Source of the DNA: M55B174 sp034716235
GTDB lineage: Bacteria; Patescibacteriota; Minisyncoccia; CAIUEV01; JAHKAQ01
Assembly (NCBI GenBank): GCA_034716235.1
Contig: JAYEHH010000032.1
Location: 5,148-69,147, forward strand
DNA: 64,000 bases
Direction: 5' to 3'
Under the pieces are notes generated by a model. The model saw only the letters and a list, made by a program, of their open reading frames with translations. It made no database searches and was not told where the DNA came from. This document shows, piece after piece, positions 33,991 through 41,747 of the stretch. The first letter of the stretch is position 1; each line of letters opens with the position of its first letter. The translations under genes and the position numbers were made by a program.

Positions 33991-36804
33991 ATGAAAAAAA
34001 TTATTATTCGCGGAGCACGAGAACATAATCTCAAGAATGTCAACCTCAAATTACCTCGGGGCAAGTTTATTGTTTTTACAGGAGTTTCTGGTTCAGGCAA
34101 ATCAACTCTAGCCTTTGATACTATTTTTGCTGAAGGTCAAAGACGCTATCTTAAAAGCCTTTCTAGTTATGCCCGTCAATTTCTAAGCCAGGTAGGAAAG
34201 CCAGACATGGATTTAATAGAGGGTCTTTCTCCAACTATATCTATAAATCAAAAGACTGTTGGGCGAAATCCTCGTTCTACCGTAGGAACCGTCACGGAAA
34301 TATACGATTATTTAAGGCTTCTCTTTGCTAAAATAGGCACCCCCTTTTGCCCTCGTTGTGGAACAGAAATTAAAAAAAATTCGTTAGAAGAAATAATTAA
34401 AGAGATCTCAAAAGAATTTAGAGAGCGTGCTCAAATTCAAATCTATGCCCCAGTAAATTGTAAAACAAAAGAAGAATGTCAAACCGTTTTGGGTAATCTT
34501 TATGAACAAGGTTTCGCTAAAGTCATTATCAATGGAGAATTAGTAAAGCTCTCTACTTATCGTTTTCTGCAATTCAAAAATCCTGCTCCTTACAAAATGA
34601 AAGTTTTAATAGATGAATTAAAACTTAATTCTAAAAATTCGGGGAAATTGGCCGAAAGTCTTGAGCGCGCCTTAAGAACAGGGAAAGAAAAAGTTGTAAT
34701 CACCCAAGGTAAAAAAGTTAAAAGCTTTGGCCGAAATATGAAGTGTCCCAATTGTGGTTACCGTTTGAAAAAAATTGAGCTAAATTCTTTTTCTTTCAAT
34801 AGCCCTAACGGAGCTTGTCCCGTTTGTAACGGTCTTGGAAAACAAATGCAGGTATCTCTTAAGCTAATAATGCCTGACCTTTCTAAAACCATAGGTCAAG
34901 GGGGAATTTTTCCTTATAGTTATCGTCGTAATAAATATTTCATTCAATTTGTTAATTCAGCGGCTAGAGTTCTAGACATTTCTTTGAATACTCCCTTAGG
35001 AAAAATTCCCCGATCCCAACTTAATAAATTACTTTTGGGGAAAGGAAAACCAATAGTTATAAAAATTAAAGAGGCTCATCACCCTACTAAGGCTCAAGCC
35101 GTTACTTTCCCTGGAATAATTAAGTATCTAGAAAATTATTATCACAACACTGAATCTAAACAAATTAAAAAAGAGATTGAGAAATATATGATTAAGAGAA
35201 CTTGTCCTGCTTGCCATGGAGCTCGTCTTAAGCCTGACAGTCTTCTTATAAAAATTAAAGGAAAAAATATAAGCGAAATTGCTAATCGCTCTATTAAAGA
35301 TTTAATTAAGTTTTTCCGCACGCTCAAGTTTACTCAGGGGCAAGAGCTGGTTGCTAAACGAATCAAACAAGAAATAGTTAGCCGTCTGACTTTTTTAAAT
35401 AATGTAGGATTACCGTATTTAACTTTAGATCGTTCTTCGGCTACTTTGGCAGGAGGTGAATTTCAAAGAATTCGTTTAGCCAGTCAAGTTGGAACAGAGT
35501 TGACAGAAGTAATCTATATTTTAGACGAACCTTCCATCGGCCTACACGCTAGAGATAACAAAAAATTATTGGCTATTCTAAAAAAATTAAGAGATGCCGG
35601 CAATACAGTCATTGTTATTGAGCATGACAAGGAAACCATGCTTAACGCTGATTGGCTGACCGACATTGGACCTGAAGCTGGAGAAAACGGTGGTAGAATT
35701 ATAGAAAATGGTCCGTTGAAAAAAGTTTTACGGAGTAAAAAATCGCTAACGGTTCAATATTTAAAGGGAGAGATTAAAGTTGAGATTCCTCGCAAAAGAA
35801 GAACTCCTTCTAAAAAGAAGCTGATTATTTCGGGAGCTCAAGAGCATAATTTAAAAAATATACAAGTAGAAATACCTTTGGAGGTTATGACTTGTATTAC
35901 GGGAGTTTCCGGATCGGGGAAGTCAACTCTAGTTAATAATATTATTCACCGTAAACTGGCTAATTATTTTTATCATTCCATTGCCCAACCGGGAAAACAT
36001 AGGAAAATAGAAGGATTGCAATTTATTGATAAAGTTGTAGGGATAGACCAGTCACCTATTGGACGCACTCCCCGCTCTAATCCGGCAACTTATACCAAGG
36101 TGCTTGCTCCCATCAGACAACTATTTGCCTCCACTCCGGCTGCTCAAATTAAAGGATTTACTCCCGGTCAGTTTAGCTTCAATATGACAGGTGGTCGTTG
36201 TGATAATTGCCAAGGGGCAGGATTTCTAAAAGTAGAAATGCAATTTTTGCCAGATGTTTATGTACCTTGTGATGTTTGTAAGGGGAAACGTTTTAAAAAA
36301 GAAATTTTAAAGGTAAACTATCAGGGAAAGAATATAGCTGATGTTTTAGCAATGACGGTCAATGAGGCTGCTCGATTTTTTTATCAGACACCTCAAGTTT
36401 ACAACATATTAGCGGTAATTCAAGAAGTGGGTCTGGGTTACATTAAACTAGGACAATCGGCCACCACTCTTTCTGGGGGAGAAGCTCAGCGAATTAAGTT
36501 AGCTTCTGAACTGGCCAAGAAACCAACCAATAAAACTTTCTACATTCTGGATGAGCCGACAACCGGCCTTCATTTTGAAGATATTAAAAAATTGCTAACC
36601 GTTATCCAAAAATTGGTTGATCAAAAAAATACCGTTTTAATGATTGAGCATAATTTAGATGTTATAAAATCAGCCGATTGGATTATTGATCTTGGGCCAG
36701 AAGGTGGCGAACAAGGTGGTAAAATTGTTGCTCAGGGAGCACCAGAAAAAATTATTAAAAACGCTAAAAGCTATACTGGAAAATATCTTAAGGGATATCT
36801 TTAA
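33991..36804 (+). CDS. uvrA: Excinuclease ABC subunit A
   Basis: A 937-residue UvrA, the damage sensor of nucleotide excision repair, acting as a dimer with UvrB. Both ABC ATPase modules are intact: Walker A GVSGSGKSTLAFDT near residue 31 and GVSGSGKSTLVNNI in the second half, with signature motifs LAGGEFQRIRLA and LSGGEAQRIKLA. Zinc-finger cysteines occur at CPRCG, CPNCG/CPVCNG, CPACHG and CDNCQG/CDVCKG. The start is the canonical MKKIIIRGAREHNLKN, immediately after the promoter, so the message is probably leaderless. It stands alone. Confidence 0.98.
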   Translation: MKKIIIRGAREHNLKNVNLKLPRGKFIVFTGVSGSGKSTLAFDTIFAEGQRRYLKSLSSYARQFLSQVGKPDMDLIEGLSPTISINQKTVGRNPRSTVGTVTEIYDYLRLLFAKIGTPFCPRCGTEIKKNSLEEIIKEISKEFRERAQIQIYAPVNCKTKEECQTVLGNLYEQGFAKVIINGELVKLSTYRFLQFKNPAPYKMKVLIDELKLNSKNSGKLAESLERALRTGKEKVVITQGKKVKSFGRNMKCPNCGYRLKKIELNSFSFNSPNGACPVCNGLGKQMQVSLKLIMPDLSKTIGQGGIFPYSYRRNKYFIQFVNSAARVLDISLNTPLGKIPRSQLNKLLLGKGKPIVIKIKEAHHPTKAQAVTFPGIIKYLENYYHNTESKQIKKEIEKYMIKRTCPACHGARLKPDSLLIKIKGKNISEIANRSIKDLIKFFRTLKFTQGQELVAKRIKQEIVSRLTFLNNVGLPYLTLDRSSATLAGGEFQRIRLASQVGTELTEVIYILDEPSIGLHARDNKKLLAILKKLRDAGNTVIVIEHDKETMLNADWLTDIGPEAGENGGRIIENGPLKKVLRSKKSLTVQYLKGEIKVEIPRKRRTPSKKKLIISGAQEHNLKNIQVEIPLEVMTCITGVSGSGKSTLVNNIIHRKLANYFYHSIAQPGKHRKIEGLQFIDKVVGIDQSPIGRTPRSNPATYTKVLAPIRQLFASTPAAQIKGFTPGQFSFNMTGGRCDNCQGAGFLKVEMQFLPDVYVPCDVCKGKRFKKEILKVNYQGKNIADVLAMTVNEAARFFYQTPQVYNILAVIQEVGLGYIKLGQSATTLSGGEAQRIKLASELAKKPTNKTFYILDEPTTGLHFEDIKKLLTVIQKLVDQKNTVLMIEHNLDVIKSADWIIDLGPEGGEQGGKIVAQGAPEKIIKNAKSYTGKYLKGYL

Positions 36805-37116
36805 AGTTTTTGATTATTATGGTACAGTAGAAATGAGTTCATAAAGTGACTAGCTACTAAGTAGCTAGTCATTCCCGTGCCTGTCTGCCGTGAGGTAGAA
36901 AGGCAGGAATCCCGGTACGTCTAGACAATTCCTTGCCAAGTTAGTTTCTTCTAAATTTGCTTGGGACCCCCGCTGGAGTTTATCCCGTACTTGATACGGG
37001 GCGGGAATGACAGGGGAAAAAGCTGGTTGGAGTTTTACCCAGTAGATGTGGGACGGGAATGACCATAAACTAGTTACAATCAATGCCTTTTAAAAACAAA
37101 AAATAATTAATTAACC
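36805..37116. other. Repeat-filled spacer after uvrA
   Basis: A 312-nt spacer with a GTTCATAAAG unit (36837), a perfect 23-bp palindrome (36848-36870) and three ATTCCCG/CGGGAAT-type elements (36868-36915, about 36981-37012, and 37048-37062). A 72-codon frame on the minus strand here is only a translation of the repeats. No promoter for the next gene is evident. Confidence 0.6.
36848..36870. repeat. Perfect 23-bp palindrome
   Basis: Arms GACTAGCTACT and AGTAGCTAGTC around one central base, 44 nt after the uvrA stop. It could act as a terminator hairpin but has no T-tract. Confidence 0.6.
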
Positions 37117-37488
37117 ATGCTAGGAGTTGTTTCTTATTATTTCGCAAGTCTTTCAACAAAAGTAAGCAGTTGGACAATTAAACTTTTATTTTTTTGGTTA
37201 ATTGAAGGACCTAAAAAATATTGGAAAAAAGTTTTTACTCTCTCAGTCGCCTTTGAAAGTGTTTGGGCTACTTTAATAACTTTCCGTTATTTTTTCAAAC
37301 CTCTCTACCAAGATTATTCTATCATTGGCCGAATTATTGGTCCCCTTTTTAGATTGGGACGCATACTCATAGGCATTGGCATGCATTTTGTTCTGTTAGC
37401 TAGTTATACTGTTGTCTTTTTAGGATTGTGTTTTGTCTGTTGGGGGGCACCGTTTTTCTTTATTATAAATTTATTCATTTGGCATTAA
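37117..37488 (+). CDS. Small polytopic membrane protein
   Basis: A 123-residue, very aromatic protein with about three hydrophobic segments (YYFASLSTKVSSW near the start, WATLITFRYFF, and a long C-terminal hydrophobic block from residue ~78 on). I do not recognise a family. It is followed after 40 nt by the membrane-anchored Hsp100 gene on the same strand, so a membrane partner or anchor for that protein is a reasonable guess. No signal peptidase site is apparent. Confidence 0.6.
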   Translation: MLGVVSYYFASLSTKVSSWTIKLLFFWLIEGPKKYWKKVFTLSVAFESVWATLITFRYFFKPLYQDYSIIGRIIGPLFRLGRILIGIGMHFVLLASYTVVFLGLCFVCWGAPFFFIINLFIWH

Positions 37489-37527
37489 AAATTAATCCGT
37501 TTTTTAAATAGCTAGTTTCACCATTTT

Positions 37528-40269
37528 ATGCAATCAACAAAACCTAAAATAAAACCAATAAGTTGTTCTCAGTGCAAAGGAGCTGGTTGGATTGGAGAAA
37601 TGAACAATACTTGCCCTGCTTGCAAGGGAATTGGCTATGCAGAAGAAGTGCGTGGAGTCCAACTTTATTGGGGAAGAAAGATGCGAGGCATGCCCCCTTC
37701 CCTTAGAAAATCTCTGGCTAATTTTTCTTGGATTGTTAAAACAGTGACTTCTAGTCTTTGTGCCCTATTTATTTTCATTGGATTGATAAATTTGATTGAT
37801 AATCTCAAAGGACATCCCAATTTGACCTTTGACTTTAATTTAATTTTTGACATTTTCTTCGCCGGCTATGCCACGGCCCCTCTCTGGCTAGGGATTGTAT
37901 TATTAATAATTCTTTATTTCCACAAAGCTATTTATCAAAAACCAGAAATTATCTCTTTTGATAATCCATACTATTCTTTCGTTTTAACCGAAAATTTAAA
38001 TGAGATAGCCAAACCTAGTACCTCCACAATAGATATCTCCAAGTCAGCAAGTACAGCCACAATAAAGGTAATCAATACTGCTTTAGATTCAGCTCTTAAA
38101 CACAAACAAAATCCTCACTTGATTCATCTACTTTTTTCCTTGATGCAGAATAAAGAGATAGTAGAGTTATTTTTTAAACTAGAGATACCACCGAAAGCTT
38201 TTTTAGAAGATGTCGCTAAAGTGTTGGGAAAAATAGAACCACTAAATGCCTCTGCAGCTTTAAATGGTAACTTTAAAAAATACTTGCTAAAAACTTTCTG
38301 GAGCGCCCTGACCGCTGAAAGCTCTTTTATAAAACCGGCTCACCTCTTACTGGCCATTATGGAATCTAGAGATTTAAAGCAAGTACTCAACAAATATGCT
38401 GTTAAGGCAGATGACTTCCAAAATATTTTACTTTGGATGAAATATAAGAACATAAGATCGACCAACTTCTTGAGCAGGGATTCTTTTCAAAAGCCTCCTC
38501 ACCATATTATGAATAGAAGTTGGAGTGCGACAGTCACTAAGACATTAGATCAATTCAGTACCGACATAACCGATTATGCCCGAGTAGGAATGTTGCTTCC
38601 ACTTGTTAATAGAAAGCGAGAAATAAGAATGATAACTCGGGTTCTTCAGCGAAGTGCTAAAAACAATGCCTTAATTATTGGCGAGGAAGGAAGCGGACGA
38701 GATGCTATTGTTAGAGGAATAGCTCGTAAAATAATCAAAAATGAAGTTCCTTCTTCTTTATTTGATAAAAGAATTGTTAAATTAAATTTGGGAGCTTTAG
38801 GAACTGGCTCTGATGGTGAACTCTTGAAAAGAAGGATTGAGGTCATAATGCAGGAAGTGGTCCGAACTCAAAATGTAATTATTTATATTCCCAATATTCA
38901 CGAATTGGCCAAGATTCAAAATTCTGCCTCCTTAGATATAATTAGTTTTCTAACTCCTCTTTTTTCTAAAAGAGTTATCCAAATTATTGGATCTACAACC
39001 CCTCAAGCCTATCGAGAAATTGTTGAGCCTCGGGGAGGATTCTCTCAGACTTTTGATATTATAAAAGTAAAAGAACTATCACCGGAACATTCCTTGAAAG
39101 TTCTTTCCATTCAAGTTCCTCTACTAGAAAGAGAAAACAATGTTTTAATTTCTTATCGGGCTTGCCAAGAAGCTATTCAACAATCCAACCAATTCATTGT
39201 TAATCGCCTACTACCTCAAAAAGCTCTGAATGTTTTAACGGAAGCTATTGTGCGAGCCAAAGATGTGAAGGGAAAGAATTTAGTGACCGAAGCAGAAATT
39301 CAAGAAGTATTTTCTGAAAAGACGGGCATCCCCATTACAAAAATTGGACAAGGAGAAGCTGAAGAATTATTGAAACTAGAAACAAAAATTAGAGCCAAGG
39401 TGGTTGGACAAGAGCTGGCCGTAAAAAATGTAGCGGACGCAATCCGAAGAATGAGGGTGCGCATTGGCGAAAAAGAAAGACCGATAGCTGTTTTTATGTT
39501 TCTGGGCCCCACAGGAGTTGGCAAGACTGAATTAGCTAAAACTTTAGCGGAAATATACTTTAAATCTCGTAAGAATATGATTCGTATTGATATGAGTGAA
39601 TTATCCAGCCCTTATGATGTAGAACGAATGATTGGCGGTCCTAATAGCAATAGGGCTGGATTATTAACTGGCAAGGTGCGTCGCAACCCTTTCTCTCTGA
39701 TTTTGTTAGATGAATTTGAGAAAGCCGATCGTGCTATCTGGGATATCTTCCTGCAAATTTTTGATGACGGCCGGGTAACAGACGGGAAAGGAAGGGTAGT
39801 AAATTTCACCAACACAATTATTATTGCTACTTCCAATGTGGGCTCAAGAATAATTTTGGAAAAACTTCAAGGAGGCCAAAGTAATAAAATAATTAAAGCA
39901 TTAGTTAAAACAGAACTCTTGAAAATATTCCGCCCTGAATTTTTGAACCGCTTTGATGACATTATAACTTTCAATGCTCTTTCTCATGAAAATATTAAAC
40001 AAATAGCAAAATTAGAGCTCAAGTCTCTTAATAAGAGATTAGAGGAAGAACAAGGAATTACCATAAAATTAACAGACGAAGCTCTGGATTATTTAGCCAA
40101 GATAGGTTATAGTCCTGAATTCGGAGCTCGCTTTCTTAAAAGAACCATCCGAGAAAAGATTGAAGATGTTCTGGTGATTGGTATTTTGAAGAAACAGCAT
40201 AACCGAGGAGATATTGTTACTATAACGAGAGAAATGCTAGAGAAACCAGGAAGAGTAGAAGGTTCATAA
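37528..40269 (+). CDS. Membrane-anchored Hsp100/Clp-type AAA+ protein with zinc motifs
   Basis: A 913-residue protein. Residues 13-20 and 29-36 are two DnaJ-type CxxCxGxG motifs (CSQCKGAG, CPACKGIG). Two membrane segments follow (~67-92, ~103-131), then a Clp-N-like helical region (~170-310). The first AAA+ domain is degenerate: the P-loop reads GEEGSGRD (385-392; K to R, T to D) and Walker B is IIYIPNIHEL (PN for DE). The second AAA+ is intact (GPTGVGKT 660-667; LILLDEFEKA 724-733; arginine-finger area LNRFDD). A ClpP-binding IGF/LGF loop is not seen, so it is more likely a membrane unfoldase or disaggregase than a ClpP partner. Its stop lies in a GTTCATAAA repeat. Confidence 0.85.
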   Translation: MQSTKPKIKPISCSQCKGAGWIGEMNNTCPACKGIGYAEEVRGVQLYWGRKMRGMPPSLRKSLANFSWIVKTVTSSLCALFIFIGLINLIDNLKGHPNLTFDFNLIFDIFFAGYATAPLWLGIVLLIILYFHKAIYQKPEIISFDNPYYSFVLTENLNEIAKPSTSTIDISKSASTATIKVINTALDSALKHKQNPHLIHLLFSLMQNKEIVELFFKLEIPPKAFLEDVAKVLGKIEPLNASAALNGNFKKYLLKTFWSALTAESSFIKPAHLLLAIMESRDLKQVLNKYAVKADDFQNILLWMKYKNIRSTNFLSRDSFQKPPHHIMNRSWSATVTKTLDQFSTDITDYARVGMLLPLVNRKREIRMITRVLQRSAKNNALIIGEEGSGRDAIVRGIARKIIKNEVPSSLFDKRIVKLNLGALGTGSDGELLKRRIEVIMQEVVRTQNVIIYIPNIHELAKIQNSASLDIISFLTPLFSKRVIQIIGSTTPQAYREIVEPRGGFSQTFDIIKVKELSPEHSLKVLSIQVPLLERENNVLISYRACQEAIQQSNQFIVNRLLPQKALNVLTEAIVRAKDVKGKNLVTEAEIQEVFSEKTGIPITKIGQGEAEELLKLETKIRAKVVGQELAVKNVADAIRRMRVRIGEKERPIAVFMFLGPTGVGKTELAKTLAEIYFKSRKNMIRIDMSELSSPYDVERMIGGPNSNRAGLLTGKVRRNPFSLILLDEFEKADRAIWDIFLQIFDDGRVTDGKGRVVNFTNTIIIATSNVGSRIILEKLQGGQSNKIIKALVKTELLKIFRPEFLNRFDDIITFNALSHENIKQIAKLELKSLNKRLEEEQGITIKLTDEALDYLAKIGYSPEFGARFLKRTIREKIEDVLVIGILKKQHNRGDIVTITREMLEKPGRVEGS

Positions 40270-40297
40270 AGTTCATAAAGTTTGTAAAGTTCGTAAA
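40262..40297 (+). repeat. Four tandem 9-bp GTTCATAAA-type units
   Basis: GTTCATAAA, GTTCATAAA, GTTTGTAAA, GTTCGTAAA. The first unit provides the TAA stop of the Hsp100 gene. Reverse-complement units follow near 40336-40376, so the spacer could fold on itself. Single units occur at several other gene ends in the window. Confidence 0.8.
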
Positions 40298-40383
40298 GTT
40301 TTCAGGGTTAAGAATAGCGAGATAAAGACTTGATAACTTTATAAACTTTACAGACTTTTCACTTTCTAACTTTATAACCTCTC

Positions 40384-41460
40384 GTGAATATCTTATCCAT
40401 CGAAACATCTTGTGATGAAACTGCTTTCGCTATTGGAGCCGTGCAAAACGGTCATTTTAAGCTTTTAGCAAACACCGTCTCATCTCAAGTCAAAGTTCAT
40501 CAAAAATTCGGTGGTGTGGTTCCTAATTTATCTGCCAGAGAACACTTAAAAAATTTCAAGCCACTGCTAGATAAAACATTGACTCAAGCTGGTATTCCCC
40601 TCAAAGAAATTGATTGTTTTAGTGTTGCTCCCGGTCCGGGACTTATTCCGGCTCTTTTAGTAGGAACATCTATCGCTAAAACTTTAGCCTTTTATCATCA
40701 GAAACCCTTAGTTCCCATTCATCATTTAGAAGGACACACTTACGCTACTTGGCTAAAGAAAAATGGAGAGTTGAGAGATGACATTGCTTTTCCCGCTTTG
40801 GTTTTAATAGTTTCCGGAGGACATACCCAACTAATGCTGATGCAAGACCATTTGCATTACGAAATACTCGGCAGAACTTTGGACGATGCAGTTGGAGAAG
40901 CTTTTGACAAAGTGGCTAGAATTTTAGAATTAGGTTACCCCGGAGGTCCTTTGATTGAAAAAATAGCTCAAAAAGGTAATCCAGAAAAGTTTCAACTTCC
41001 TAGACCGATGATCAATTCTGATAATTTAGATTTTAGTTTCTCGGGATTAAAAACTGCCGTCCTTTATGTCGTGAAAGAATATCTTGAGAAAAAGGAAATG
41101 GTCCCGACCGCTGATATGGCCGCTTCTTTTGAGCAAGCCGTTGTTGATACCTTAATAGCCAAAACGCAAAAAGCGGTTAATACTTACAACCCTCAGTCAT
41201 TAATTTTGGCAGGAGGAGTAGCTGCTAATACAAAAATAAGGGAAGCTTTTATTGAAATTGCTCAGAAACGAAACAAAGCAAAAGAATACTCAAATTACTA
41301 TCCCCTACAAGCTTACGTCCCAGAATTAAAATTCTGCGGTGACAACGCTGCCATGCAATTACCGGCAGTATTTTTTAGATTAGAAAAGTATGGGAAGAAG
41401 AAGTATCGGGAGGGGTGGAGAGATGTGGAGGCTGAGGCTAATTGGGGGCTCAGTTCATAA
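40384..41460 (+). CDS. tsaD: tRNA threonylcarbamoyladenosine transferase TsaD
   Basis: A 358-residue ASKHA-fold enzyme that, with TsaB and TsaE, transfers the threonylcarbamoyl group to A37 of ANN-decoding tRNAs. It opens ILSIETSCDETAFAI, has the metal-binding HHLEGHTYA (H-x3-H), and shows SGGHTQLMLM, GEAFDKVARIL and LILAGGVAAN. The start codon is GTG; the following residues are canonical so the start is firm. TsaB and TsaE are not in the window. The stop is in a GTTCATAAAG unit. Confidence 0.97.
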   Translation: MNILSIETSCDETAFAIGAVQNGHFKLLANTVSSQVKVHQKFGGVVPNLSAREHLKNFKPLLDKTLTQAGIPLKEIDCFSVAPGPGLIPALLVGTSIAKTLAFYHQKPLVPIHHLEGHTYATWLKKNGELRDDIAFPALVLIVSGGHTQLMLMQDHLHYEILGRTLDDAVGEAFDKVARILELGYPGGPLIEKIAQKGNPEKFQLPRPMINSDNLDFSFSGLKTAVLYVVKEYLEKKEMVPTADMAASFEQAVVDTLIAKTQKAVNTYNPQSLILAGGVAANTKIREAFIEIAQKRNKAKEYSNYYPLQAYVPELKFCGDNAAMQLPAVFFRLEKYGKKKYREGWRDVEAEANWGLSS

Positions 41461-41542
41461 AGTTGAAAAGTTTAGATAATTGATAATTGACAATGGATAA
41501 TTGATAATTAATGAATAATGAATATCTTAAATAATTTTTCAC

Positions 41543-41608
41543 CCAGAGGGTGATCCGCCTTCGGCGAGACAAGCCAGCCAGCCTCGCCGAGTCTAGGCGG
41601 GCCTCTGG
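41543..41608. repeat. GC-rich nested palindrome after tsaD
   Basis: Three nested inverted pairs: CCAGAGG/CCTCTGG, CCGCCT/AGGCGG and CGGCGAG/CTCGCCG, around a GCCAGCCAGC centre. It stands out in an AT-rich spacer. It may be a terminator-like or REP-type element; no T-tract follows. Confidence 0.65.
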
Positions 41609-41663
41609 CTGGCAATTAAGGAATACTTTATAAACTTTACGAACCTTCTAACTTAACCATGAA

Positions 41664-41738
41664 GGCTTTATTAAATGGGTGGGAAGTGGTTTAATAAAAA
41701 GAGATAGAGAATAAGAATTATATAATTAATTACTTATA
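41664..41738 (+). repeat. Composite direct repeat, left end of defence island (copy A)
   Basis: Aligns over ~75 nt with 51183-51262 at the other end of the island: shared blocks GGCTT, ATTAAATGGGT, AAGTGG, ATAGAGA, AAGAATTA and TAATTAATTACTTA. It ends 9 nt before the DUF262 gene. Confidence 0.75.
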
Positions 41739-41747
41739 TTTAAAATT

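Noticed and set aside
36865..37083. 72-codon minus-strand ORF
   Set aside because: It translates the ATTCCCG-type repeats, a known source of false genes.
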